Shown: piece by piece, positions 1 through 14,098 of the stretch | How positions within the stretch are numbered: position 1 is the first letter of the stretch | Layout of the letters: every line of letters begins with the position of its first letter | DNA from: Zonotrichia leucophrys gambelii | Taxonomy: Eukaryota; Chordata; Aves; Passeriformes; Passerellidae | DNA: 64,000 nt | Direction: 5' to 3' | Assembly: GCF_028769735.1 (NCBI RefSeq) | Contig: NC_088172.1 | Location: 57,319,075-57,383,074, forward strand | Notes under the pieces: model-generated | The model's input: only the letters and a program-made list of their open reading frames with translations | Databases searched by the model: none | Told to the model about the DNA's origin: nothing | Program-made: the position numbers and the translations under genes

Positions 1-997
1 CATGCTTCATACCCCTTACTTTTGTACTTTACATCCTAATATCTACTTTCTGAAATGCAGTAACTGTGACTGCAAGTAATGTTCAAGATGTGAGCATATC
101 CTGGATTTATTTAGTGGTGTAATGACTCTGTTTATTTTATTCTCCGCTGCTTTCCTCATTCTTTTCTTGGCTTTGGCTACTAATATGTGAGCTGATGTTT
201 TCAGAGGCCTGCCCAAGGACTCCAAGATGTCTTTTCTTCAAATTATGCTCACTAACAATTGATTGCTTTGCAAACATAATTGAGGTTTCCCCCCACCCTC
301 GTACATTACAGATATTAAGACTCATGAGTAGTCTTTTTACCGACTGCTAAGGATCACAAAGTCCTCTGGCAACTAGCCCTAGTTCTGGCCATCCTGAACG
401 ATTTTTGATTATTGGAAAATTTCTTCATATCCTTGTTCCTCTGCTTTTTTGGGTCTCCTTATGACTAGCTGGACAGTTTTCCAGCACAAACTCTTGTGAG
501 ACTCCAATGGAAATCTCTCAACACCATGAAAACTTACTCATATTTTGACCATTATGCTTGAAAGGATCTATTTTGCAGAAGTTTTGCCTTTTTGCAAACC
601 ATTGCGAAGGATTTTGTGAACACTTATTTTTAAATACAAGTATGCTTGACTCATTAGACCACCACCATTTACCTGCTATTGGCTCTTTCTAAGAAGCTAA
701 AACATGGGCAGGAGTGGCTTCCCCCTACAAAAGGGTTTTGGTGTTGAGTATTAGCTCCATTCATTATTATGATTTATAAAGATTTGAGTGGTAATGCTGG
801 TAATGAAGACAGAGTCTGTCAGTTGCCAGAGCACTCAAGGACTTTTTTAAGTGTGCTGTCATATTTTCCTCCTTAACCTCCTCAGATAGGGTAACTGCTC
901 CCAGTGGCATGTTACACACCATTCTTATTTCACTGTTTTAATACCTAGCTCTTTTAAAACTCCAGGATGGCTCTGGTAAGCTGATTATTCTTACCCA

Positions 998-1034
<37 letters not shown>

Positions 1035-4000
1035 TATTTTAAATACAATTATAGACTGACATTAAAAAAATAATAATAAAAAAAGCCCAACAAAAACCTA
1101 ACCAACAAAACAACCCTACAGGTTTCCTACCCATGTAATCCTATAGATAACTTTGCTATTTTCCTACAGGGCTGCATCTTCCCATGGCTTCTTGATGGCA
1201 CCCATACTAGAGACTGGACTTGGTATGGATAGCTTAGAAAAACCATTTTCTATGACTGTAAAGCATGAAGATGAAAACTCTCATAAAAGTAGCTAGACTA
1301 GGTCTTCAGAGAGTTATGTATCTTTGAAGAAAAGACTAAGCTGGGCTTAGTCACTGACAAAAGAAGCTAACACAGTCTGTGGAGAGCTTCAGTGGAGCAC
1401 AAGTACAGGCAAAACTTCTATCCTCATCCCACTGAAAGAACCACTCGAGATGGACAGCACTACCAGATCAATACATCTTCAAAGGAAGCTCCTAAAATTC
1501 TTAAGAGCTTTGTAATCATGACAGATGTTCAAATACTTTGATACAAAGATTTTCAGTCCTAAAGAGGTTTTGGAGGAAGAACACAGAACATAGGAACTAC
1601 TTACCAAATCAGAAGAGGTGGTCAGAGTAGGAGCTGTGATTACTATTCTACTTTCAGTAGCACTCAGCTGATCTGCTGCAGATTCGGAACAAAAGATTAT
1701 AGAAAAGTGCAAAACTTGATTTTCTTAACTTTCTAAATCTCATTTAGAAAGTGTTTTGTATTCTTAGTATGCATGCTACTGTGAATCCTTATTAATTCTA
1801 GACTATTTTGCCTTGTGGAAACCCATCCTATATAGTAAATTTCAAACCTGTTACTATTTTTAAATTTATTTAAAATGTACTACCTTAAAATGCCATTAGT
1901 ATACTCTGGAGTTTATATTCTGAGAGAAGATATACAAATATGTAACTATCTCACTTACCAATTTTATCTAAAATGTCTTAAATCTAATGAGTTTCCATGT
2001 TAAATTTCAATGAATCATTATTTAATGATTTTAATTTTACTGAATTTGGTTTTTAGCTTGGTTTTTTGAACAAGACATATTAATACAACATGTTCTATGA
2101 CAATTTGTATTCTCCAGAAATACTAATGAGTATGAGTTAGCATAGATTACAAAAATAATCTGAATACTACTGCCTCAGAGTTTTAAAGGTCCACTGCTTC
2201 AGATGGATTTGACCAGATTTAGAAAAACATGGAACCTGGATGATGCTTCCAAATTAGACTTCAGAAATATTCCACTTTTTCTAAGCTCCTATGCAGCACC
2301 TTTCTCTATTCTGTACTCTCCTACTGGTCCATTTCCTTCATTTTTTCTCCTGCTCATGCTCGCATTTGACATTGTTTCCACTCCACAAGCATGCAGGATT
2401 TTACAATGTAACTTTTTTCTGTCACTTTATACTAGTCCTGCACAAAAATACGACTCTAAAGACCTTTTCATAACAGTGTTACAGACTGTCATTTGAACAG
2501 CATCATTTGTCATGTGAATAATGTCCCTGGTGCAAGACGGCATCCCAGCCTGTAACAAATCCTGTCAGGCAGTGCTGATAAGGTCCTTTCAGCTGCAGAC
2601 TGCTCAGACTGTATTAGACACAGTCACATTAGGGCAGCATGCTGTCGATATTCCCCTGATCCCTGCAGGCTGTGGAACTGCTGTCTGGCTTCCCTTGCCT
2701 GCTCTAGAATATTTCCTGTACTTAGATTTTCTGCATGTCCCCCAGGCCAGACTTCCAGGCAGGGGCTGACAGGATACATGTCCTCCGTCAGCCTCTGGGG
2801 ACTCTGCTGTTAGGATTCATCCTGCGAGAACATGGGAGGCCAAGCCATTTTGTGCATGTTCTTCCTTGTTCTAGATGGTTTTTAGATTGATACTGGGCAT
2901 TTTTTCAGGTGAGATCATAGGACTCTTGGGAGACAAGAAATCCAGTCCAAACCCATCCGTAATACCGCCAAGAGTTTCTCCCCCGTATCATGGGATCTGC
3001 CTTCCATGCAGCATACTTTCCTCTTTCCTGGCTGACTCCACAGTCCCTATTACAATAAAAATATTATCTCTGTTTTTCTGCCTTTCCTAAGCTTCCTGCC
3101 TGAGAGCTTCCCTGGATAAGCCAACACAGGGTGTGACAGGTTTCTGCAATTGTGGCCCCGAGCACAGCACCCTCTGCAGCCCTTCCTCCTACTCACACAG
3201 CTGCTTGCAGGTGCCCTCTTGGCTCAGCAGCTCTCACAGGGAGTAGCTGGCATCCTGCTGGCTGAGTATTGCATTTGGAGGTGTGCTCCCTAGTGAGAAA
3301 ACACGCTGCGCTGGGGGCAGCTGTCAAAAGACGGCCTAGATAAAAGTTTTTAGCTGCCCCTCCACCCATCCACTGTAGCCTGCCAGCAGTTCAGTTTTTA
3401 GGACTCTGCATTAGGCCATCGTTTCTTTGTCTTCCTTTCTGGGGGATTTCCACATTCAAACCACTGTCCCCAGCAGAGCTTCTGGAGAAGACTGACTTCA
3501 TGAAGGATGTGGCTATCTCATTGTTGTAAGCCAGGACAATTCAAGCTTTTTCATCACCGTAGGCAAAACTGAGCACAGAGGAGGCAGGGTGACTGCCCTC
3601 AGCTCCATACCCACCCTGTCACCACTGTTAGACCGCTGCAACACGACCTCTCTCTCCTTCAGCTGCAAGAGGGGGAGATGAGGACCATGCAGAATGGGGC
3701 TGAGCACCCACATTGCAGGGCTACCAGCACCCATTAATGCACACTGTGCTGGGGCTGCTTGGTGAGAGCCTTGTCTAGGAGAACTGCTCTGCTGCTGTCA
3801 TTGCCCCATTGAATTAACGTGGTCACAGCTGCAACAACTGCAGCTCAAGAGGAGACTCCCTCTCAGTCCTTTCTTTAAGGACATGATTTGGCCACTCCTC
3901 TTTGTCTCTGTAGTTTCTAGTCTGACCATGCTTATACCCAGCCACAGTTTCAATGTCCTCCCATCTGCATCTGAGGGACTGAAGCTCAATGATCCTGCAC

Positions 4001-7000
4001 TGTCTCTGGCAAAGGAGCCTGACAGCATCCAGCTGAGTCCACACACATGAGAACATTCTTGATTCACTCTTCCCCTGAAACTGCAAGAGCACTTCTTAGA
4101 AGAGATAAAATGTAAAATCCAGAGCTAAAGCAACAACAGAGTAAGGATAATGTTATTATTTTATTAAATAAATAGGTGGTACTATACTGTGTATTACAAA
4201 TCCCACAATGAACTGAGCAGTAGGCAAAATAAGTGCTTAAGTAGAAAAGAGTAGATTTTGGAATTTAAATACATAATCTGTAGACCTGAATTTTAGCCCC
4301 TGCAACCCTTTCCCAAAACTGAACAGAGCTAATGATAGTGCCTTCAAGTTTTAGCTTCTTGTCTTTTTTTTTTTTCTTTTTGTTGGGGATCTTTTTAAAA
4401 CAGGTAATAAACCCAAAAAAAGTTGGATGGGAAAGGAAAAAAATATCAGTCTTCACTTTTGCCTCTAAAGATACCTATTTGTCATCATCTTCTGTATTAC
4501 ATTGTGATCAAGGGACAATAATGACAGAAGAGAAAAAATTGCGGGCACTATTATTTATAATTTATTTAATGGATACAAGTCATAAGAAAAAAGACATATG
4601 AACTGCTGTTTCCTTATCTTTTGTATATCAACCCACTTTCTCTCAGAAGCCTAAATTTTATGGGAAAGCATTAAAAGCAATTTTGCAAAAAGTCATAATT
4701 GCAACAACAGCCAGCATTTCCTAACTAACCTTGGGAACTCTTCAGTAAATTGTAAGATCCAGGAGATGACATCTCTCTATTAATAGATACAAAAAACGTC
4801 CTGCTTTTCCTTACATGTGTGTGCCACACATGGAAGCAATTTCCTGTTACAGTATTGTCTGGACTATGAAAAAGAAGACATTCACTTCCAGGAGGCCTGA
4901 CTGACAACTTTTCTCGTATTTTCCAGCAGGCCTGGATACATGATACAGAAGCTCTGAGAAACAGACCTTTTACATCCTATTTATTAGCCCTTTAATGGGA
5001 ACAGATCATGATGAGACACATTAGCAAGTTCATATATGCATTTCCCTAGCAGGAGACAAGCATCATTTTCCACTGCAATTTATATGTTAACAGACATCAT
5101 TTTCATTTGTGAAAAGAACTTTTTGGTAATTAATGCTACCTATTTAATATATGTACAGTCTTTAAGCTTTGTAAATACAATTATTCTAGTTTGAAACAAA
5201 AAGGCTAATCAATTAAACTGATGTCATGTAAAACTAGACTGTAAGTCAGAAATAAATTGGGGAATTCTGATACATCTCATGCTGCCATGACTTTAAATAC
5301 TGTCAGCCTTTAGAATTAGGTTGCGTCCTCTGTTTTGTTTGTCCCATACCCTTTAAGAGAAACCTGAACTTGAAGATGAATAAAATAAATTCAGAGTATT
5401 GCACATTCAGAAAAACATGTGTAAAATAAAACTGAAGGAGGGAATTTACCTAGTGCAAGTCACAAAATGGTGGAAAATAGTATTATAATCACATCTAATA
5501 ATGATTTATTGATACAGAATCAGACAGCTAAATGACTTTATAAAACCACCCAGCAGAATAAACAGTAATTATTCTGGGAAAAGCGAGGAGGTGGATAGTT
5601 CTGACCACAGTCCCCTGGTGCTCCTGCCAGCTTGGCTGTGTCTGCCAGCTGAGGGGTTTGCAGCGCTGCAGAGCCTGGCTGCAGCAGCAGTTGCACAGAC
5701 AAACCTGTACCTGGGCTGGCAGACCCTGCTTGCCTGGATGGAGGAGGAAAGCAGGACAAGGTACCTCAGTGAACAAAAGCACTTCTGCTACTCAAAGCTG
5801 TATTCACACATAATGCTACTGACACATAGCTGCAGTAAATACAGCTGCAGTGGCAAAGCATGCCTGGTGTAAATCCAGATGAGATGATGCTTGTGCTTAG
5901 AAGTGAGACGTAAATAGTAACAATAAAGTGCTAAATGTAATCTTAAAAGAAGGATACAGTTTAGAAAGAAAGAATCTGAGAGAGATATTTCTAACTATAA
6001 AGAATGGGATTTTGCACTCTTAATAACTTATAGCAAGAAGATGAAGAAAAATTTATAGGACTTAAAGCACTATGGTCTTTTCTGTGAGTATTCTTATGAA
6101 TTACTAAGTGGCATGCAAATTGGAAAAGATGTCATTGGGATGCTTTTAAAAATCATCAAACATGCTAAGTCTAGGACACACAGTCTGTCTATAAACTAAT
6201 TACAAGCAGGCTGCATCACATTCTTTCTCATAAACTTGCACATTACAGAGCCAAATTTAGGTTAGTTGTGAGGTTGGAGACAAATGCAAAAGGATTTCAA
6301 TTGCTGAGAAATGTTTCACTTCACTAAAAAAACCCTCAGAAAAAACAGCAGGGAAAAAAAAAAGAAGAGAAGGGAAGAAAGAAGCATCTCTGGAGGTTTG
6401 CTGCTAGCTTAGTTTCTGGTTTGTGTCAACTTGTTTATATCAGCTGCTGATTTGCGTCACTGACTTGGCTTTGTGGTTGTATCTGGGGCCTGATGGACAC
6501 CCTGGTGCATTAAGAAATTCACCACAACAGTACAGCATGTTAAGATCAGATAGCACAGCCTAATGTTGTTTTCTTAAGCACACACACCACACACAACCCT
6601 ACAAAGATGTTACTGCAGGCAGCCAGGAGAGGTGAACTCTAGGTTTGATGAAAGGCAGCTTTAAATTCAGATAATAGGAAAAAGTAGCACTAAGAAAGTG
6701 CATACTACATATTTTTAGGGCTTCCAAAAGTTGTACATATATTTTTAAAGGGTCTGTATTTCTAGGAATCAAAATACCTTATATGTCTTCATTTCCTCTA
6801 GGCTTTTAGTAGAGGCACCTTGACTCGCTGCATACTTACTGTGTTGTGCAGTGAAATTTTTTACTTTCAGATGTAAAATAATATTTTAGCTGTGGCTTTA
6901 ATTGGCTCATTGGAAATTTTAAAAAGTAAATCCTGAATATTTAAGCTTAAACTTCTGACTATTTGCAATATTGATCACAATATAACTTAGATGCTCTGCC

Positions 7001-10000
7001 TGCACCACACAGGTTGCCCATACAGAAGTCAAAGTTACACTTTTAAGCTTTGTGCTCGTGATTAGAGGGCACATGCTCACACATACAGAACTATCCAACT
7101 GAATGCTGCAGAAATGATGCATTCCTGCTATTCCAGATGCACAAAGTTTAAAACACTGATCAGGGACTACTGTAATTCTGAGAGCAGATTTCAATAAAGC
7201 TTTTGCTTCATCTGAGGTTCTGCTTCACATTTTCTGTTCAAGCTTCCAGAAAAAAAATCCTTACAATTCTTTCCATTTTTCTGATAGTTCATAGGAGGTC
7301 TAGTGAACAAACAAAGAGAATGCAACTTAACAGACATATTTCATAATACAAAATAAAATGTTTTCAAACACATGTTTGCTTTATGCAAACTTCCTATAAG
7401 AAAGAGCAGCTCCAAGAGCCTCAAAATATTCCACAAGCATGTTCCTTATATAAAACATTGGTTTTCTGTTTAAAAATTACAAATTTGATCAAATTTAAGA
7501 CATTAAAATTACTTCCAGTACAAACACTACGGTTAAAATATTTTAACCCATATGTTTACTTCTCTTTTTCTTTCTGAAAATTTCAAAATACTTGGCTTTT
7601 TCCTGATATGAGATGAAGTCAGATTTTGAAATCTGGAATTCTTGAGTGAAGCAGAAGTATTTTCCCCTAGGTTGTGCCAATAATATACCATATTTTAGAC
7701 TGAGGAGCTGCTGTTCTAGACACTACCAAGTGAATCCAGGAAGACCCACCAAATCAAAAAAACTTGCAAAGAGCAATAATCCAATTTTCAAACAATGAGT
7801 CCAGGAACAATCCAGGGAAAAGCACTTCCCAGAATGTATAGTCTAGGGCAAATTTACAGAAGCATGTGGTTTGCTACAGCAGAATGCGGACAGAAATAAT
7901 GCTGCTGCCTGCACAGAAAATGGAAGTGAATATTACAAGAGATGCTAAAGCAGCTCTACAGTTCCCAAAATACCCTACAATGCAGGAATAACTAATTTAG
8001 TAGTGAGTATAATTTCCTGGAGGCATGAGCAGTATTGCCCCTAAGAAGTGAAAAAGCTGACCTCCCTTTCTGTCCAAGCGCACAATGCCCATTCTCATCC
8101 TGAGGAACTTCTCCTTTCTCCCCGTCTCCTGTGTGTTGACACAAAGCATCATACTGACTCCTGACTGACAAGGTATTAACCTACAGTCATCACTTTTGAT
8201 AAATACTTCTTTCAAGAAGAGCTGGAACATATGGTGTCAAAGAGAAATTTATCACATGGCAGCTTGGTTTGCTGAGCTTGACCTGCATTTTGAAGTAAAT
8301 AGCAGATTCTGTATAGACTTGTTATGATTTACTCTTTCAGAAGTATAATACAACAGCAAATGCTAGACAAAGTTTTCATTGAGTCTTTATTAGTCATCCT
8401 TGTTAAAACATAGTTGAGAGAAGCAAAGGAGTTTTGATTTCATTCATATTTATATTTTATAAATATCTCCTCATCTTCCTCTTTATCAGCACTCCTCTGT
8501 TCTGGAACTGGGAGCATCCAGAAGCACTGTGAAGTGTTAACAGAGCTGGTGAAATCTGCCATACCAGCTGGAAGAGGCACACTGAGGATCTGGTGAGTAG
8601 GAATGAGCCAGATATTTAGCTGGAATAGGTCTGTGGTTTCAGGGCTGTGCCACAGACTTTGGGCTTTAAGGAATTCTGGTTCTGCCGGCTCCAGCATAGG
8701 AGGGAAGAACAATAAGGAGCAATAAGGAGTAATTTGGCCATGGTTTGGTATATGAAGACTGTGCTGAAGATAGCAGAACTCCCTGAATGCCCAACTCCAG
8801 CACAGGGAGGATGGAAAAAAGAACAAATAAGGGATAAGCAGTGGTCTTCAGTGGATTTGTGCACCAAAGAGCACTGTCACCTCATCCACATGGGGGCTAC
8901 TTCCTCTGGGGGTCCTTCTGGCCTTTGCCACTACAGTAAGTCAGGAGTTTTGCCTTCCCCATGTTTTCAACTCTCTTCTGATTCAGCCATCCCAGAGAGC
9001 TTTTGTGTTTCCCAAATTCCATCCTTTCGGGCCTCCTTAAAAACAGCAGAAGGGCCCCAAAGTATGCCACTAAGACAGTCAGAGAAATTGGGAAAGGAGG
9101 TTTTGCAAAAATATTTACTATGTGAACACCCTTCTGCTGGTCTTCATAGGAACTGAACGAAGTGACCAAGGGGGAAATCTGAAACCAAAGCTTCTAACTG
9201 AACCCACAATTAAATAGGAAATGAACATGCCCTGCCTGTAATGACAACTGAAAAACTATGTCAAAAGAACAAGCCTTTAGTGTCTTTATAGCTTTACAAT
9301 AACTTTTTCCAATTTGTTTAAGTGTATACTAGTTGAATAAGATACACAGAAGGCTGTGTCCTCTTTGGTGCTCTACTGCCAGCTTAAACTAATTCTGTTT
9401 AGTTCAGAGGTTTGACTATCTGCTTATTGTCAATTCTGGCTATTAGTCACTTACTTTGATGTAGCAAAGTTGGAAAATAATAAGCTAAGTCAGTCCTTTA
9501 GTCCAACAATCCTCTATAGCTGAGAACATGAGAAAATTAAAATAAAATGTAATACTTACATTTTATTTCTTCAGACATTTCAGCATTGGGAAATAATTAT
9601 TGTAGGGAAAAGGTGTATATGTTCTGCTTTTCTTTTTTTTTTTTAGTAGACAAGTAACCACTTTTGAAATAAACAAATTTAAATTGCAGTGTACATAATG
9701 TTGTTTGAGTCTTATAATTTAGTTTTTCACGCTCCTTGTTTTATGTAACTGACATGGTAAGAATGGGTGTGGCAGAGTTAGTGCAGTTACATAATGTGAT
9801 GGGGAAGCCACTGTGGAGCTTTACTGTGCCATGACAGAGACAGCTACAGCAACGCAGGGGAAAGCCATTCTTGGCCCGAGAAAGCCACTGCTTGTCACCA
9901 GTGAAAGCTGCTCTGATGGTAGGTGAAAACACACTTCAGTACATGGACTGTCCATAAAAATGAATATTTGATATTGTTCAGAAGAGACTCCTGAAACTAA

Positions 10001-11387
10001 CACTACAAAGAGAATTTTATAACTCCAAAGGGAAGTAAGAAAATTTTCACCCAAAACAATGAATGTCACAGATTTAAGCGTCCAGATTAAAAAAGAGTGG
10101 ACGACAGTGAAAAAGACTGAGTGTCCCCTCCTTCATTCCAAAGAGTTGAAAGGGGGGAGGGCTTGTGGACATGCCATATCAAGCAAAACACTCTCCCACA
10201 GGAAATGTCTAGCCATATGTACAGGGACAGTATGACTGTAGATGAGAGAGTGAGAATATGAAGGAAAATACCATTTTGCTAAACAGCCTGTCAAAGACTT
10301 GGCATCCTTTGGGATATTTTGTCCAAAAGTTCATGATTTTAGGCTGTTGCAAATCAGAGAGAATAGTTTTGTGAGAAATATGTAAACAGGTCAGTATGAC
10401 ACTCATCAGATGAATGGATAACTCATTTTAAGGCAGTGTCAAATGCCGTAATGCAGTTATTGCTAAAAATTCCATATTTAACTAGTGCCAGTATCACTGA
10501 ATGAAAACACAATTTAATATATTACAATATCCAGCTACTGGCTTGGTGACCACTTCAGGTCAAAGATTCAATCTGCTTTCTCGTTAGAGTTTAACAGATC
10601 ATGGGTTTGAGGTTCAAAAAATCTTGTGCCAAGACACCTTCAACAAATCACTTTAGTGTGCCACAATTTCCCTACAAATTAAACAAAGTGTAATATTTTT
10701 AATTCTTAGCAAAGTGTTTTCAAATCAACTGACCAAGCTTTAGAAGCTGTACAAGTGGTATTAGTTGCTTATGTTTATTTGAATGCACCACTCGGCATGA
10801 CAATATTAATAAGGCATATTAATATTTCTGTATAAACACATATGTGTTTTACCCAAATTCTTAATTTAATAAATACATTCATGTAAGTTATCACAATTGT
10901 CTCTCTGGCACCTTTATATAATTCATGAATGACGCTGCTCTCCACCACTATTTTTCAGGCCATCTGTATTTCTCAATTTAATATTCATTTAAACTAGTTT
11001 CCTGTACACAGATGGAAAGGTTTCTAGCAGAGAAATACTGATGTAGCTACAACAGGCTATTTAAAATGCTAGCCTTTTTACTCATTCCTCTCTCATCCCT
11101 GATGGAAGCCTAACAGACTTGGTAAATTGGAAGACACATGCACTTTTCAACTATTACTGTGCATAATCCATCAATTCAGAGTGAATTTCCCTTCCCTACT
11201 GTTAAAGCCAAGCCTGCAGGCTGATTCTGAACAGCCAATACCTTCTTTCTCTGTAAACTCTGCAAAAATATTTTAAGGGAAAGCTAAGGTACAACGTATA
11301 AATACTCTGGTGTTCATCAGTGAGTTTACTGGTTCATTATTTTAAATTTCCATTGGCTCATAGCATATTCATATTATGACAAGATAA
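1..11387. other. gene-free AT-rich flank
   Basis: No open frame here reads like a known protein; all are short and lack homologous motifs. There is no CpG island. The only clear repeat structure is an A homopolymer near 1.0 kb followed by an A/C-rich tract. A moderately GC-rich stretch at about 2.5-4.1 kb holds several short open frames, none recognised. If mammalian gene order is kept, this flank lies between SF3B5 and PLAGL1, and untranslated PLAGL1 exons could be hidden here; none can be picked out by eye. Confidence 0.7.
1004..1029 (+). repeat. A26 homopolymer
   Basis: There are 26 consecutive A residues. About 40 bases further on comes an A/C-rich tract (roughly 1062-1125) rich in AAT and AACAA words. 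This could be the tail of an old retroposed sequence or simple low-complexity DNA. No retrogene body or target-site duplication was recognised. Confidence 0.9.
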
Positions 11388-12060
11388 CCCAGGCTGGAAT
11401 GGACCTCAGGAGATTTCTACTCCAATCTTCTTCTCAATGCAGGATCAGCTATAAGGTTAGACAAGGTTTCTCACGGCTTTATCCATCCAGGCCATGGAGA
11501 AGACACACCCTCACTGGGCAAATTATTCCAGCATTTGATTGTCCTCATGGTAAAAAAGTTCTTTTCTTATATCCATTCTGAACCTCTCTTGTTTCAGCTT
11601 ATACCTTCTGTCTTTGGTCCTTCATGATGCAGCCCTGTGAAAGGATCTGTCTGCTATTCCATAACAATTTGATCACAGCAAGGGCAAGGCTGTTTTGTCT
11701 CCCCTAAGTGTTCTCTCTTCCAGAATGAAAAGCCAGCTCCTTCAACCTCTCTGCAAAGCAAGTGCTTTAGCCTGCTGACCACCTACGTTGCCTTCTGCTG
11801 AACTTGCTCAAGTTTATTCATGTGTTTCCTAAAATGAAGGGGCCTGAAACTGGGCATAGCCTTCCAGATTTCATTTCATGACTAGAGATCTCATGAGTAC
11901 TGAGCAAAGAAGGCTAGTTACTTCTCTTGATCCTGCTAGCATAGCAAAGGAAGCTGTTGTTTTTCTTTACTGCCAGGGCATGCTGCTGGCTCATGTGCAG
12001 CTGCTGTCTGACAACATTCCCATGGCCTTTTTTGCTTTGACCATCTCTGTCTAGTAGTTC
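11388..12060 (-). mobile_element. CR1 LINE fragment (old, reverse)
   Basis: Read on the minus strand this is the 3' half of an old, diverged CR1 retrotransposon. The left edge (CCAGGCTGGAATGGACCTCAGGAGA on the plus strand, about 11388-11412) matches the CR1 3' end pattern. It is followed in the expected order by the complements of the CR1 blocks for failure to hold position, the GTTTCAGCTTATACC block, and the block ending in CTGCTGGCTCATGTGCAGCTG near 11.98-12.0 kb. It is 5'-truncated, as most CR1 copies are. The exact 5' limit is uncertain and it may extend past 12.1 kb. No intact reverse transcriptase remains. Confidence 0.75.
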
Positions 12061-12974
12061 CTACTGTCCAAAGTAGGTCTTATGCTCAAAAAATCCAAAT
12101 TCCTGCCAATGACATCAGCTGTGCACCCAGACATTGACCCGTGGAATCCACCCGCCCCTCCAAGCCTTTCCTCTGCACTGGCAGGGCTCACATAACATCA
12201 CCTAGGTCTCCACAACTTTGGCCCTCATTCCCACAGCTGTCTGATCACTCCTGATATGTTCAAAGTTCCTGCCCCAGATGTATTAATGCTGCCAATGTAC
12301 TCAAGCAGCAAAAGAAATAGCACACTTCAGGTCAGGCAAGCCTTGGCAGTTTCTTTGCAGCATGCTGTGTATCTGAGTTGCCAGCAAGAACCAGACTTCT
12401 TAGACAGCAAGTTGGATAAACATATTGAGCCTTCTGGGCCCCTAGAGGTGAGTTCTACACTACTGTCACTTGTGGCTTCCCCTTGGTGCTAATGCATGGC
12501 TCCCCAGTAGGCTGTGTTTCTTGCCCAGGGATGGCTGTCTCTAACCTTCTCTGCTACCAGCACACTCAACCAGTCCTGCAAATGCAGGTTGGCCATCCTC
12601 CCTTCACCAGGAGTCACTTGGCTCCTGTCTTTCCCAAGCTGGAGCTTTCCATTTGACTCCCGGAACTGACTGTGGTCTCTGACTGCCATCCCTCTGTGAG
12701 ATTACAGGTTTGGGATTTTGCATCTGCAGGATGTCTATGAAGATGCCATTTATTCTCCATGCTGCTGTGAAGTTTGTCCCCTTGTTCCCACAGCTCCCTG
12801 TCTTGGCAAAATATGTCCCCATTTAGTACACACCTTGGGCAGGCAAGGACACTTCTCCCGCTTCATCTTTGGGGAGAAACAGCAGCTGTACTCTGCTGTC
12901 TGAGATCTGAAACGCTTCATTCTTCCTCTGGAGCTGTGACACAAATAGAGGCTTCTGCTGTGCCAGTGATGCCT
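12061..12974. other. unassigned, possibly degraded retroelement
   Basis: There is no recognised gene. On the minus strand at about 12490-12700 a short frame includes the words LHLQDWLSVLVAEK, which loosely resemble leucine/glutamine-rich segments of retroelement ORF1-type proteins. That is weak evidence. The stretch lies between a reverse CR1 fragment and a reverse LTR, so decayed retroelement sequence is plausible but unproven. Confidence 0.3.
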
Positions 12975-13345
12975 TGTGAAGGCTGACCTAGAACAGAGGC
13001 TAAACTAAGTTAAAGTAGGTATTTATTAGAAGGCCTCAATGGATACATCTTGGGCAGTACAAGAGCCCAGCCAGGGCTGCATCCAAGATGAACCCAAAAT
13101 GGTCACAAAATGGATGACTGGTCATGAGGGTTCTCACCTTTATAAGTTCTGGGTCATTTGCATATTGGAGTTAATTGTCCAGTTATAGCTTTAGCTGATG
13201 AAGTCCCATCCTTCTTATTTTTCTCTCTTCAGTCTACACTGTTTATGCACTTGGGCCTGAAATTTGGATTGGCTGTCCTTGGTCCCCAGCTGGGGAAGGA
13301 ATTGTTTTGTCTCCCTACCCTGTGAAGAGAGCTTACTATCCCCTA
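12975..13345 (-). mobile_element. solo LTR of an endogenous retrovirus (reverse)
   Basis: Read on the minus strand the control signals fall in LTR order: an octamer ATGCAAAT (complement of 13156-13163), a TATA box TATAAA (complement of 13139-13144), then a poly(A) signal AATAAA (complement of 13022-13027) about 115 bases downstream. That spacing fits U3, R and U5. The internal wording (GGGCAGTACAAGAGCCC and CCAAAATGGTCACAAAATGG on the plus strand) resembles bird ERV LTRs I recall, but no search was run. The edges are approximate; I could not define matching TG/CA termini or a target-site duplication. No primer-binding site or retroviral genes were found next to it, so it is taken as a solo LTR. 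Confidence 0.6.
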
Positions 13346-14098
13346 ATATGAAGCTCAGAATTACACACTAAAGCAGTACAGAATCTGAAAAATATAAAAG
13401 CTAAACTCTGAGGCATCACCAGGGGTAGTTGCTCTGTTTGGTGGTGGGACCTGTGCCCTGTGGTGCAACACTGCTGCTGATGACTCCCACATGGCCTTCT
13501 GCAGATTTCTGGATCCCTTCCATGCACTTTTTTCAGCAAACTGCTGCTTCTGAGAGCTGTGCCCTGGGACCGGCAACACAAGCTGAATAGATACTTGAAT
13601 TTTTAACCAGGATCAGTATTTCCCAGCAATGGAGTCTGGAACTGAGGACAACAGAAAAAAACACCCCAGGAGATCCAGAAGTGAAGTCCAAAGCATCTCA
13701 CCAAGCTACAAGCACTGGAAGAGCCCAAGAAGTACCCCAGCTCCATGGCATGTTCCCAGTCCCATGTATTGCCACTCTGAATGCCCCATCCCTCTCTGCA
13801 GCTCCTTGTTACTGTGTTCCTGAAAGAGCCTTGCTGTTACAGAACTAGCCTGGCTCCAGTGTGGGGTACCTCCTCATGAGGCTAGACATCCCGACATCAG
13901 TATGCTCATGAACTCAATTCCCCCTCTGTACTGCCCTCAATCAGCTGGAATCCAAGCACAGGCAACAGTCTCTCCACGTTGAAACTGTTCAAGACTCATT
14001 GCCTGTGTCTCTTCTTGCAAAGCAAGCCTGGAAAACCAACCCTAGAGCATTGATCTCTAGTTGTAGAGGGCATCACCTCACATCCAAGGAACTGCAGG
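13346..14098. other. gene-free spacer
   Basis: No gene or clear repeat was recognised. The segment is slightly GC-richer than its surroundings and separates the reverse LTR from a reverse CR1 copy. Open frames here are short and carry no recognisable motif. Confidence 0.6.

Noticed and set aside
3798..4092. Minus-strand frames of 89 codons with weak retroelement-ORF1 flavour
   Set aside because: The resemblance is limited to leucine/arginine/glutamate composition; no conserved block could be matched with confidence.
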